NCBI GenBank assembly: GCA_016214905.1
Contig: JACRMQ010000004.1
Span: 1 to 64,000, forward strand
Direction of reading: 5' to 3'
Length of the DNA stretch: 64,000 nt
Source: Ignavibacteriales bacterium
Lineage (GTDB): Bacteria > Bacteroidota > Ignavibacteria > UBA10030 > SZUA-254
Positions 27,600 to 36,377 of this stretch are shown piece after piece. The translations under genes and the position numbers were made by a program. The notes below the pieces were generated by a model. The model was not told where the DNA came from and did no database searches. It saw nothing but the letters and a program-made list of their open reading frames with translations. Numbering within the stretch: the first letter of the stretch is position 1; each line of letters begins with the position of its first letter.

Positions 27600-30032
27600 A
27601 TGAAAAAAATATTCACTTTAATATTCATCGTTCTTTTTTCTATTGGAATAACATATTCTGAGAAAAAAGATAAGAGAAGCAACAATCTCCAAAAACCAAC
27701 CGTCAATTTTGCCGTAAAGGTAAAACAAGGTTTCAATATGAAAGTATGGCTCAGCAATCAGATGACGATGGGTACGCAAGCCTGGGATGGCGGTTCTGAA
27801 TCAACACCGGACGGATTTGGCTTAGAATATCCTGCGGGTTCAGGAGTTGAGCATTTATATGGTGCAGGTCCAAGAATAGGCGGTATAATTGACGGCACAA
27901 TTCACGTATCTGAAGGATATGAAGGATCATTACCTAAGAAAGAATTTCTTCCGGAACGAGCACATCTTCCACGTGAAAGATTTTGGCAAACGTCGATTAG
28001 AGATACGAATTGGAAGAATCCATACACTGACCGATATGAAACAATACCCAACAAGCGTGGTTGCGACGATGATAATGATGGTGCGATCGATGAAGATGAT
28101 CTTGATGGTATTGATAATGACGGTGATTGGAATCCCCTAACAGATGACGTTGGTTATGACGGATTAGCAGATCCTTTTGAATTATCTTGCAATGGTAAAC
28201 CATATGATCCAGAGGCAAACCCAGACCCGTTCGGAGATAATTATGACCCCGGAGTTCGAGATCGGTGTCATCCAACCGAATCTGGTGAATTTCCGTGGAA
28301 ACGAAATAAAGATATCTGGACTGAAAAAAACGGGATGCCTGATCATGGCGAACCAAATGTAGATGAAGATTACGCTGCCATTTCAGAAAACGATTACTAT
28401 TGTTCTGCAACAGACACATTTAGAACCCCAACAGTCGCTGGCCATTTCCCAATGTACATAAAGGTTATTCAAAAATCTTATGCTTGGGATAATAAATCTG
28501 CAGAAGGCATTCTACCATTTGATTATTATTTTATCAATCTCGGAAAATACTCTATTAAGAGGGTATACGTTGGTTTTTTTGCAGATTGTGATTTAGGACC
28601 TATAAATATTGACCGTTATTATGAAAATAATTACACGGCATATATGGAATCATTAAGGACGGCATACACACACAATCCAGTAAATCGTGGATCTACACCA
28701 ATTGGATTCACAGTGCTTGCCACACCTAAACCATTGGATGAAATTGATTTTGTGTGGAATTGGGCAGACTGGGCAACCCCCGGACATATCGATCCACGAA
28801 CTAACGATTCATTGATTTACACATGGATGGATGGAAGTGCGTTCCCAAATAAGATTGGTCCAAATCAATCTCCTGATCAGTTATCAGACACCCGATTTTA
28901 TTTTTCATTCGGTCCTTTTGAGACACTTGAACCTGGAGATACGCTTAGGATTTCGATGGCCCTTGTTGCCGGTGATGCAGTTTCTGCCGGTCCGAATAAT
29001 CTAAAAGAAAATGCCGAAGATGCAATGAAATTATATACTCGCGGATATGTAACTCCGATTGTTCCTATTTCTCCGATGCTAAAGTTAGATACTTTACCGG
29101 ATCCGGCAAGGGGCATTCGTTTAACTTGGTTCCCACATCTTGATTATAGGGGAAACCCAACAGGACCATTTACGGTTTGGGATGATTCTAATAAAATTGC
29201 TCAAGGATTTCCACCAGATCATTGGCGAAGGGTAGCACCACCGTGCGGCGAGGGAAGTTCTGCCTGCAGTGGGCACAAATGTGAAGGTGATTCGTTACCG
29301 GGTGGAAGAATATTTTCAGGTTTCAGATTATATCGTAGTGAAGACATCGGTGTAAATCCACAGCAAAGCAGTTTCACTTTAATAAAAGAATATTCAATAC
29401 CTGATTCTGCAAGATTATGGAGTATAGAAGAACTTGTTGCGAAATATCTCGACTCCACATTTGTTGATTCACCGCTGGTAAGAGGGAAAAAATATTGGTA
29501 CTCGGTAACCGCATTCGGGTTGCCAGATATCACCATAATCCCCGTTCAACAGCCCGATAACAGTGTACGCTACGATACTTTGTATTCATCGAATAGTGAG
29601 TCTGATTTTTCGCAAAACCGTGTTTCAATAGATTTACCTTTTGCCCCATCGACCGAAAACGGGAAAGTCTTGGTGGTGCCTAACCCGTATCGTGTTAATG
29701 AAGAGTACACATATGAAAACGGCGGATGGGAGGGTGTTGCAAAATTTTGGGACGAATCTAAGAGAAAAATAAAATTAATCCATCTTCCAACAGGTGAATG
29801 GACAGTTAGAATATTTTCACTCGTCGGTGATTTAATAACAACAATAAAAAATACTCAAGCATCTGGCTACACAAGAGGTGATCAGTATATTGAAGAGTAC
29901 CGTCCCGATCGTGGTGAAATTAACTGGGATTTGCTTAGCGAGAGCTATAGGGCTTTAGCAAGTGGTGTCTATGTGTTCAGTGTTGAATCTTCATTCGGCA
30001 CACAAATCGGTAAATTTGTTTTGATACGTTAA
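27600..30032 (+). CDS. Secreted protein with acidic Asp repeats and variant T9SS-like tail
   Basis: 810 residues with a signal peptide (to about 20). At about 155-195 lies a run of Asp-rich motifs (DDDNDGAIDEDD, DGIDNDGDWN) like calcium-binding thrombospondin-3/dockerin loops. The tail has VVPNPYR in place of YPNPFNP, followed by WTVRIFSLVGDLITTI and a final GVYVFSVESS...GKFVLIR, matching the overall layout of a type A sorting domain. It is probably the surface cargo of the TonB receptor operon. Two cysteines pairs near residue 550 (PPCGEGSSACSGHKC) may form disulfides or a metal site. Function unknown. Confidence 0.6.
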   Translation: MKKIFTLIFIVLFSIGITYSEKKDKRSNNLQKPTVNFAVKVKQGFNMKVWLSNQMTMGTQAWDGGSESTPDGFGLEYPAGSGVEHLYGAGPRIGGIIDGTIHVSEGYEGSLPKKEFLPERAHLPRERFWQTSIRDTNWKNPYTDRYETIPNKRGCDDDNDGAIDEDDLDGIDNDGDWNPLTDDVGYDGLADPFELSCNGKPYDPEANPDPFGDNYDPGVRDRCHPTESGEFPWKRNKDIWTEKNGMPDHGEPNVDEDYAAISENDYYCSATDTFRTPTVAGHFPMYIKVIQKSYAWDNKSAEGILPFDYYFINLGKYSIKRVYVGFFADCDLGPINIDRYYENNYTAYMESLRTAYTHNPVNRGSTPIGFTVLATPKPLDEIDFVWNWADWATPGHIDPRTNDSLIYTWMDGSAFPNKIGPNQSPDQLSDTRFYFSFGPFETLEPGDTLRISMALVAGDAVSAGPNNLKENAEDAMKLYTRGYVTPIVPISPMLKLDTLPDPARGIRLTWFPHLDYRGNPTGPFTVWDDSNKIAQGFPPDHWRRVAPPCGEGSSACSGHKCEGDSLPGGRIFSGFRLYRSEDIGVNPQQSSFTLIKEYSIPDSARLWSIEELVAKYLDSTFVDSPLVRGKKYWYSVTAFGLPDITIIPVQQPDNSVRYDTLYSSNSESDFSQNRVSIDLPFAPSTENGKVLVVPNPYRVNEEYTYENGGWEGVAKFWDESKRKIKLIHLPTGEWTVRIFSLVGDLITTIKNTQASGYTRGDQYIEEYRPDRGEINWDLLSESYRALASGVYVFSVESSFGTQIGKFVLIR

Positions 30033-30057
30033 TGAAGAATTCTAGGAGAATATTACA

Positions 30058-31002
30058 ATGAAAACAAAATTTCGAATTCAAATATTAACCGGCTTAATAT
30101 TATTTTTATCTATTGCCAGTGTTAATTTAAATGCTGGTAACCGTTCGGGAACTGTTTCTGAACAATTCTTAAAAATCTCTACAAGCGCAAGAGCTATTGG
30201 TATAGGAGGAGCTCAAGTTGCCGTAGCTGATGGAGTCTCCTCAATAGCATTTAATCCGGCGGGTATAATGTCGGTAAATGATATGAGTGTTGGAATGACA
30301 TATACGGCATGGTTTGCTGATATCCAGCATAGTTTTATTGGTGTTGTCAAAAACCTTCCTGGTATTGGCGCTGTTGGAGTTAGTGTTATTATGCTTGTTA
30401 CCGACGATATGATAGAAACAACAAACTCTTTTCCAGAAGGAACTGGAAGAAACTTCCGTGCTAGCGATTATGCTTTCAGCATTGCATACGCAAGGCAGGT
30501 AACAGATCAATTCCGCGTTGGTGTAAATGGTAAATATATCCGATCATATCTCTACAACGACGAAATATCGGCTTCTTCGTTCGCATTTGATATTGGAACT
30601 CTTTATCATATACCAATGCTAAAAAGTCATATTGGGGTTTCTCTCACAAATATTGGAAAAGATGTAAAATTTATTCAAGAACAATATTCCTTACCAACAG
30701 CATTACGTTTTGGTGTATTAGTGGATATTCTAAAAGAAGATAACAATCAATTGATTACCACGATGCAGATTGCCCGTCTCAATGACTCTGATGAGCAATA
30801 TAATTTTGGTGCTGAATACGTCTTCAATAATTTACTGGCTCTCAGAACCGGTTGGAAGTTTGCCTACGATCATGAGAGTTTTACCGGCGGATTTGGTGTA
30901 AAAATGGATCCGATTGGTCTTAACGGTACCTTAGATTACGGATATAATTATTTTCAATATTTGCCCGGTACACATTCATTTACATTTGAATTGCAATTTT
31001 AA
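30058..31002 (+). CDS. PorV/PorQ-family outer-membrane barrel
   Basis: 314 residues. Signal peptide to about 26, then SEQFLKISTSARAIGIGGAQVAVADGVSSIAFNPAG, the signature start of the PorV/PorQ (FadL-like) family, and a beta-barrel ending FTFELQF with C-terminal Phe. PorV is the T9SS subunit that carries cargo from the translocon to the attachment complex. Encoded directly behind a T9SS-like cargo gene (25 bases), this copy may be a dedicated shuttle rather than the housekeeping PorV. Family call is firm, dedicated role is inference. Confidence 0.8.
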   Translation: MKTKFRIQILTGLILFLSIASVNLNAGNRSGTVSEQFLKISTSARAIGIGGAQVAVADGVSSIAFNPAGIMSVNDMSVGMTYTAWFADIQHSFIGVVKNLPGIGAVGVSVIMLVTDDMIETTNSFPEGTGRNFRASDYAFSIAYARQVTDQFRVGVNGKYIRSYLYNDEISASSFAFDIGTLYHIPMLKSHIGVSLTNIGKDVKFIQEQYSLPTALRFGVLVDILKEDNNQLITTMQIARLNDSDEQYNFGAEYVFNNLLALRTGWKFAYDHESFTGGFGVKMDPIGLNGTLDYGYNYFQYLPGTHSFTFELQF

Positions 31003-31040
31003 AAATTACAAGTTGGCTGCTTTTATCAATGGAGAAAGTA

Positions 31041-32933
31041 ATGAAATCATTTTTAGCTAATATTTTAATCATCATACTATTAATCTCATCTATAGTTCTC
31101 TTATTTAACGGTTGTGAATTATTTACCAGACCGAATGGATCTACTGACCGTAAACCTGTCTATGGACAAGACCTGATCATATCCGAAGTTTGCACAGTAC
31201 CACCCGATCGTTATTATGCGTATTCTTGGATAGAGATTATGAATCCAACAAGACGCGCAATTAATTGGATAGAAACTAGCCAGCCTGCAACCGCATTTAT
31301 GGTGGGTGATAACGGGACTATCTGGAAAACAACAAACAATGGAAACTCCTGGCTACAACTTCCTACCTCAACAATAAATAATCTAAATTCTATCAGTTTT
31401 CCCGGGATAGATGTTGGTATTGTAGTGGGTGACCAGGGTAAGATTTTGAAATTATTAGTGACTGACACTTCGTCGCAAGTACAGGATATATCTGAAGCCC
31501 ACAGTGTAGTAACTGGAGGAAAAAATCTGAACGATGTGGAAATGTATTGGAATAATACTACTGGTTATATCGTTGGTGATAACGGTTTGATTTTACGGAC
31601 GAATGACAGAGGAAACACCTGGGCAAAGTATCAAACCACTACTGTACCGTATAATTTACGCTCAGTAACAATAAAAGGTTTCAGTTTAACATGGGCAGTT
31701 GGAGATTCCGGGACAATCTTAAAATCAACCGCGCAGAAAGTCTGGGTTCCGAAGACTCCACCCGATTTATTCCTAAAAGCGAATTTTAAATCTTGTACTT
31801 TTATAAGAGATACAGGTTGGGTTGTTGGAGAGAATGGCGCTATAGCATATACTAAAACCGCTGGCAATATCTTTTCTGAACAATTTCCTCCCGCCGGTTT
31901 AGAACATGCTAATTTTAATTATGTATTTTTTGGTGCCGGGCTAGGTGACGCACCAAACAGATATACTTATAACATTCAAGAAGGATTCATAATCGGTGAT
32001 AGTGGCGTTATTTTACGAACCAAAAATTACGGAGAACTCTGGGAAAGAATTGATAGTCGGACAACTGAAAATTTACATTTTATGCATTTTGTCGATAGCT
32101 TGAGGGGATGGATTGTTGGTGCTAAAGGGACTCTTCTTATAACATTCGATGGCGGATTTGAATGGTTCCCACTGAAAATAGGAAATGCAAACTTATATGC
32201 AGGGCATTTCAGTCCCGCTCTTTTCACACTCCAGAGCGTTTATGGTCTTGAAATAAAAGGTAAGCGTAAAGAATATTATTACGACCCTGTGACGAATACT
32301 ACAAATTACAACGTTTTTGTGAAAGTTGATACCGGTTATTTATATTTTAATCCGGCTCAGCTTGCAACAAGGGGAGTGGAAATAAGACCAATTAGTGCCG
32401 GAGGTTTTTGTATAATCAACAACGATTCTGTTCGGTTTGCCAATCACACGAAACTTGGCCCCGGACCCTATACGAAAATTAATGCGAGTGTAAATGTTTT
32501 CTTCGATCCTACATCTCCTGATACGATTAGAAGAGTCCTTTGGGATCTCTTGAGTGAGGGAGAAATAAGGTTAGTGAAATATGATGTTGAATATTACGAT
32601 CCTCCTGGGACGAGTGATGATAGATTCACACGATTCGATAAAAAAGTAATTGATGTAGTTCGTTGGGGTAATTTCCAAATAAAAGATTCCGTTTCGTATG
32701 CCAATGAGCTTTATCAGGTATGGCCTCAAAATAGTATATATGTTTCGGTCCCTTATCCTGGTACGAATACAATGGCATGGAATATATCAGCACCCGCAAT
32801 ACCGGAAGGTTATTCTCTCAGTCGGTATGCTGATGATTACGGCAAAATAGAAACTGAGATTAACTCGTCTAATTCATTTTATCTTGCGGAAAAACCGTTG
32901 CCCGGATGGGTTAGCCAACGCAGTAAAAAATAA
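31041..32933 (+). CDS. Ycf48-like seven-bladed propeller lipoprotein
   Basis: 630 residues. The ATG at 31041 is chosen because GGAG stands 6 bases upstream; an ATG at 31029 is also in frame. The signal ends LFNGC. Seven repeats of the form VGDxGxIxxT are visible (VGDNGTIWKT, VGDQGKILKL, VGDNGLILRT, VGDSGTILKS, VGENGAIAYT, IGDSGVILRT, VGAKGTLLIT), enough for one closed Ycf48/BNR propeller over residues 85-380. A C-terminal beta-rich region follows. It closes the operon and is followed by a strong terminator. Probably a surface-exposed binding scaffold. Confidence 0.7.
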   Translation: MKSFLANILIIILLISSIVLLFNGCELFTRPNGSTDRKPVYGQDLIISEVCTVPPDRYYAYSWIEIMNPTRRAINWIETSQPATAFMVGDNGTIWKTTNNGNSWLQLPTSTINNLNSISFPGIDVGIVVGDQGKILKLLVTDTSSQVQDISEAHSVVTGGKNLNDVEMYWNNTTGYIVGDNGLILRTNDRGNTWAKYQTTTVPYNLRSVTIKGFSLTWAVGDSGTILKSTAQKVWVPKTPPDLFLKANFKSCTFIRDTGWVVGENGAIAYTKTAGNIFSEQFPPAGLEHANFNYVFFGAGLGDAPNRYTYNIQEGFIIGDSGVILRTKNYGELWERIDSRTTENLHFMHFVDSLRGWIVGAKGTLLITFDGGFEWFPLKIGNANLYAGHFSPALFTLQSVYGLEIKGKRKEYYYDPVTNTTNYNVFVKVDTGYLYFNPAQLATRGVEIRPISAGGFCIINNDSVRFANHTKLGPGPYTKINASVNVFFDPTSPDTIRRVLWDLLSEGEIRLVKYDVEYYDPPGTSDDRFTRFDKKVIDVVRWGNFQIKDSVSYANELYQVWPQNSIYVSVPYPGTNTMAWNISAPAIPEGYSLSRYADDYGKIETEINSSNSFYLAEKPLPGWVSQRSKK

Positions 32934-32951
32934 ATTTTAAATGATACACTT

Positions 32952-32983
32952 AAGCCAGGAATAAACTTCCTGGCTTTTTTTTT
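32952..32983 (+). terminator. Rho-independent terminator of the envelope operon
   Basis: AAGCCAGGA (32952-32960) and TCCTGGCTT (32968-32976) form a perfect 9-bp stem with a 7-base loop, followed by a run of T to 32983. It lies 19 bases after the last gene of the six-gene operon. Confidence 0.93.
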
Positions 32984-33050
32984 GTTTAAAGTTTTAACGC
33001 AATTTGAAGAAACGAATTAGATGTGGAAGGTTATCAGTATCTTAAAACCG

Positions 33051-33139
33051 TGGTGCTGAAGGTGGGAGTTGAACCCACACCCGGGGTAAGCCGGACTGGA
33101 TTTTGAGTCCAGCGCGTCTGCCAGTTCCGCCACTTCAGC
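33051..33139 (-). tRNA. tRNA-Leu (anticodon CAA), CCA encoded
   Basis: On the minus strand the acceptor GCTGAAG begins at 33139 and pairs with CTTCAGC; discriminator A and an encoded CCA follow (33051-33053). The anticodon stem CTGGA/TCCAG encloses loop CTCAAAA, so the anticodon is CAA (Leu, codon UUG). The long variable arm is class II and the T arm GTGGG-TTCAACT-CCCAC is intact. It is transcribed toward the terminator of the preceding operon. Confidence 0.95.
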
Positions 33140-33183
33140 AATTCGAAATATTATTTTTAACATATTCCGGAAAAGGTAGGTAA

Positions 33184-33212
33184 AATATACAAAATAACAT
33201 CTAAAAAACCAA
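33184..33212 (-). promoter_or_regulatory. Candidate promoter of tRNA-Leu
   Basis: Reading the minus strand, TTGGTT (33212-33207) and TATATT (33189-33184) are 17 bases apart, and the -10 box lies about 45 bases before the tRNA. The boxes are near but not at consensus in AT-rich DNA. Confidence 0.4.
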
Positions 33213-33353
33213 TATATTCTCTCCCTTTTTTAAAATATTTGTATCTGTAGATTACGTATTTTATACTGGGAAATAGCATAAAGATTTTCAATGTTTGACT
33301 TTCATTCCGGCATTTCGTATAATATCCTTGATTTTCAATGAGTTAGAAGAATT

Positions 33354-34265
33354 ATGTCGACATCAACAAAGTGGTTTTTAATTATTATCAGTGTCCTTTT
33401 TGCATTTGGCATTGGGGTAATGTTGCTAATATATTTTTCGCTGAAGGGAATTTCGAATTACGATGACGAAATTGTTGTAGGAAGGGGAGATAAAATTGCA
33501 GTTATCGAATTAAATGGAATTATTTTAACCTCAGAAGATATTGTCAGGCAGTTTAAAAAATTTAGTGGTGATCGTTCAATAAAAGGAATTTTATTTCGTG
33601 TTGACTCACCCGGTGGAGGTGTGGTAGCGAGTCAGGAAATGTATCAAGAAGTGAAGGCAACACGTGATAAAGGTAAACCTGTTGTTGTCTCGATGGGTTC
33701 ACTTGCGGCAAGCGGTGGATATTATGTTTCTTGCCCGGCAAATAAAATTGTTGCAAATCCAGGAACTTTAACCGGTAGCATCGGTGTAATATCGCAATTC
33801 ATGGAATATGATTCTCTATTGGGTAAAATAGGTGTCGGTGTCAATACGATCAAAAGTGGTAAATTCAAAGACGCGGGAAATCCATTTCGGAAAATGACCG
33901 AGGATGATAAAAAATATTTTCAAAATCTGATGGATGATGTTCACATGCAATTCATCAGCGCGGTTGAAGATGAACGAAAAATATCATACGATTCTCTCAT
34001 CGCATACGCAGATGGCAGAGTGTTTACGGGTCAGCAAGCATTGAGAATGGGTTTAGTGGATACGCTTGGGACGTATGAAGATGCGATAAGGATAGTCGCG
34101 AAATTAGCAGGTATACAGGGTGAACCATCGATTGTGAAAGAACGCAAACGCGGTCTTACGTTAATCGATTATCTAGTCGGGAATAAACTTGAAGAACTGT
34201 TCGGATTAAAAGAAAAATTATTGGATCAACCAATATTGCAATACAGAATGATAGATCGATTTTAA
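33354..34265 (+). CDS. sppA: Signal peptide peptidase SppA (short, 36K type)
   Basis: 303 residues. One N-terminal transmembrane helix (8-29) anchors the protein, which degrades cleaved signal peptides in or at the inner membrane. The catalytic Ser is Ser120 (SLAASGGYY) and the general-base Lys is probably Lys172 (SGKFKDAG). PANKIVANPGTLTGSIGV is typical of the family. Length fits the single-domain form of Bacillus and archaea rather than the double-length E. coli one. It lies 20 bases ahead of an HU-family gene. Confidence 0.9.
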   Translation: MSTSTKWFLIIISVLFAFGIGVMLLIYFSLKGISNYDDEIVVGRGDKIAVIELNGIILTSEDIVRQFKKFSGDRSIKGILFRVDSPGGGVVASQEMYQEVKATRDKGKPVVVSMGSLAASGGYYVSCPANKIVANPGTLTGSIGVISQFMEYDSLLGKIGVGVNTIKSGKFKDAGNPFRKMTEDDKKYFQNLMDDVHMQFISAVEDERKISYDSLIAYADGRVFTGQQALRMGLVDTLGTYEDAIRIVAKLAGIQGEPSIVKERKRGLTLIDYLVGNKLEELFGLKEKLLDQPILQYRMIDRF

Positions 34266-34318
34266 TTTATACTCATCGTTCACCGATGAGAAACAATCAT
34301 AATAAAAGGAGATATACA

Positions 34319-34627
34319 TTGACCAAAGCAGACATAGTAGATCATATCGCTTCCGGAACCGGTTTAACGAAAGTTGAAACAGAGGCTGTGGTTGATGGGT
34401 TCATTCAAACAGTTATCGAAGCGCTTAAGGATGGAAAAAATATTGAGATCCGTGGTTTTGGAAGTTTTAAAACAAAAAAAAGAAAAGGTCGAATTGCGCG
34501 CAACCCGCGTACCGGCGCTCAGGTTCAAGTTGACGAACATTTTGTACCATTCTTTAAGGTATCAAAAGAACTGAAAGGTATTGTAAACGACAATTTAAAG
34601 AAAAAGCAATTTCCAATTTCCGGTTGA
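34319..34627 (+). CDS. HU/IHF-family DNA-binding protein, TTG start
   Basis: 102 residues. The best start is TTG at 34319: AAAGGAG (34305-34311) stands 7 bases before it, and translation then begins (M)TKADIVDHIA, the conserved family N-terminus. The ATG at 34286 would add eleven unconserved residues. The DNA-binding arm is clear (GFGSFKTKKRKGRIARNPRTG). It bends and compacts DNA as a dimer. HU versus IHF cannot be settled; the RNPRTG arm and the VPFFKVSKELK end fit both. It is close to sppA upstream and a small basic protein gene downstream. Confidence 0.9.
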   Translation: MTKADIVDHIASGTGLTKVETEAVVDGFIQTVIEALKDGKNIEIRGFGSFKTKKRKGRIARNPRTGAQVQVDEHFVPFFKVSKELKGIVNDNLKKKQFPISG

Positions 34628-34681
34628 TATACATTTTTTAAAAGAACAACAAACACTTAACTTAAAATAAAAAGGAGCCAT

Positions 34682-34777
34682 ATGCCAAGTGGTAAGAAAC
34701 GCTTGCGAAGGAAGATGTCGACACATAAGCGCAAAAAGCGCTTAAGAAAAATGAGACACAAGAAGAAAAATCGATAG
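34682..34777 (+). CDS. 31-residue basic protein, AURKAIP1/COX24 (mS38)-like
   Basis: A short gene, ATG 34682 to TAG 34777, preceded by AAAAGGAG at ideal spacing. The product has 20 basic residues of 31 and an internal duplication (KKRLRRKM and KKRLRKM) around STHKRKK. From memory, similar tiny proteins occur through Bacteroidota and match the AURKAIP1/COX24 (mS38) motif found on mitochondrial and some bacterial ribosomes, so it is probably a small ribosomal protein. It ends just before a perfect hairpin. Easily missed because of its length. Confidence 0.75.
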   Translation: MPSGKKRLRRKMSTHKRKKRLRKMRHKKKNR

Positions 34778-34785
34778 TTGACCAT

Positions 34786-34814
34786 TCTCCCCGTATCAAT
34801 TTGATACGGGGAGA
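34786..34814 (+). terminator. Hairpin terminator after the small basic protein
   Basis: A perfect 13-bp stem (34786-34798 with 34802-34814) around the triloop ATT; the core is CCCCGTATCA/TGATACGGGG. The T content after it is modest (ATTCC then ATTTTTT). It sits 9 bases after the stop at 34777. Confidence 0.8.
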
Positions 34815-34849
34815 TATTCCTTCCATTTTTTATAGAAAGATTTCCGATA

Positions 34850-36367
34850 ATGTATCAACAGAAACAATCTACCTGTTTGTTAATCGCAATATTAATTTTA
34901 GCAGGTTTTACTTCTCTTTATTGTCAGCCAAAGACTATTACAATCCTTCACACGAACGATATGCATGCTTCTTTTCTATCGCATGAAGCGGGATGGGTAC
35001 GCTCCGATCCTAAACCGATGGTTGGAGGTTTTACGGAATTGAATTATTTAATCGATAGCATACGAAGTATAAAAAATAATACTCTTGTGGTTGATGGGGG
35101 TGATGTAATGACCGGAAATCCCATTGCCGATATGGATTATAATGGTGCTCTGGGTGGTGCATTGTTTGCGATGATGAATATGATCGGATACGAAGCATGG
35201 ACTATAGGCAATCATGATTTAGATATATCCCAGAGTAATCTAAAACGACTTACAGAAATTGCGAAGTTTCCAACATTAAGTGCTAACCTCGTAGATTCAG
35301 CGGGTAAATTTTCGTTCAACAATAAAGAATATATCATTGTCAATAAAAATGGTATTCGAATCGGTATAATTGGCATCATGTCTAAAAGTTTATTTGAATT
35401 GACAAATACGAATAATCTTCGCGGGATCAAAGTTCTTCCTCCAACAGAAACATTGCAAAAAGTAATCGATAAAATTGATCCGGAGACCGACCTGATTGTT
35501 GCTATAACCCATCAAGGAGTTGATGAAGATTCAATTATGGCTGCTCAGATCCATAATCTTGACGTCATCATCGGATCTCATAGTCATACGCGATTAAAAA
35601 CTCTGAAACAGGTTAATGGAATTGTAATCGCACAAACCGGCGCGTACTCTGAAAACCTTGGCGAGATCGAACTTAGTGTTGAAAATGATAAAGTCGTTGC
35701 CTCGAATGGAAAATTACACACTTTGTGGCAAAGGTCGGAATATCCTCAAAATGAATTAACCACCTTCGTTAAAGAGTGGAAAGATAAAGTTGAGAAAGAT
35801 TATAACATGGTTGTTGGAAAAGCGGAGGGTGATATAAAACGATCCAGAAATGGCGAAAGCACAATAGGTCATTTTATTGCTGATGCGATTCGTACTGAAA
35901 CGTTGGCTGATATCGCAATCACAAACAGCAGCGGTATTAGGAAAGATATTCTGGCAGGAGATATTAGGAAAGTCGATTTATTTGAAGTAGCTCCGTTCAG
36001 AAATTATCTTTGCACTTTTCCGATGAAAGGATCAGCGGTTAAGATGCTGGTAGAAAAATACGTAAAAGGAATAAGTAATGGGAGGACATCAATCGACATT
36101 TCTGGTATTGAATGCTCATGGCAGAAGGAAAATGGATCAGTCGTCGTCAAATCGATCAAGATTAACGGAGTAGAATTAGTGGATTCTGCAGAATATCAAT
36201 GCGGCACGATTGATTACGTCGTTAATCAAGCTGAGCGGTATTTAGAGTTCACACCCATTAATGTTAAAAATTCTGAAAAGCTTTTATACAACATATTAGT
36301 AAAAAAGGTTATCCAAGAAAAGACAATAAAAAGTACAACTGAAAATCGATTTAAGGAAATTCAATAG
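34850..36367 (+). CDS. 5'-nucleotidase/metallophosphatase, UshA family
   Basis: 505 residues. Signal peptide with predicted mature end QPKTI. The metallophosphatase domain shows ILHTNDMHA, VDGGDVMTGNP, GNHDLD, THQGVDED and GSHSHTRL, which supply the two-metal site. The C-terminal nucleotidase domain follows (GHFIADAIR, TNSSGIRKDI, EVAPFRN). It probably dephosphorylates nucleotides in the periplasm or at the surface for salvage. Substrate is not fixed by motif. The next gene starts within 11 bases. Confidence 0.87.
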   Translation: MYQQKQSTCLLIAILILAGFTSLYCQPKTITILHTNDMHASFLSHEAGWVRSDPKPMVGGFTELNYLIDSIRSIKNNTLVVDGGDVMTGNPIADMDYNGALGGALFAMMNMIGYEAWTIGNHDLDISQSNLKRLTEIAKFPTLSANLVDSAGKFSFNNKEYIIVNKNGIRIGIIGIMSKSLFELTNTNNLRGIKVLPPTETLQKVIDKIDPETDLIVAITHQGVDEDSIMAAQIHNLDVIIGSHSHTRLKTLKQVNGIVIAQTGAYSENLGEIELSVENDKVVASNGKLHTLWQRSEYPQNELTTFVKEWKDKVEKDYNMVVGKAEGDIKRSRNGESTIGHFIADAIRTETLADIAITNSSGIRKDILAGDIRKVDLFEVAPFRNYLCTFPMKGSAVKMLVEKYVKGISNGRTSIDISGIECSWQKENGSVVVKSIKINGVELVDSAEYQCGTIDYVVNQAERYLEFTPINVKNSEKLLYNILVKKVIQEKTIKSTTENRFKEIQ

Positions 36368-36377
36368 AAAGGTGAAT

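Noticed and set aside
27997-28419. 140-residue minus-strand frame rich in His, Arg and Ser
   Set aside because: It mirrors the Asp/Glu-rich repeats of the real gene on the other strand; composition is a strand artefact.
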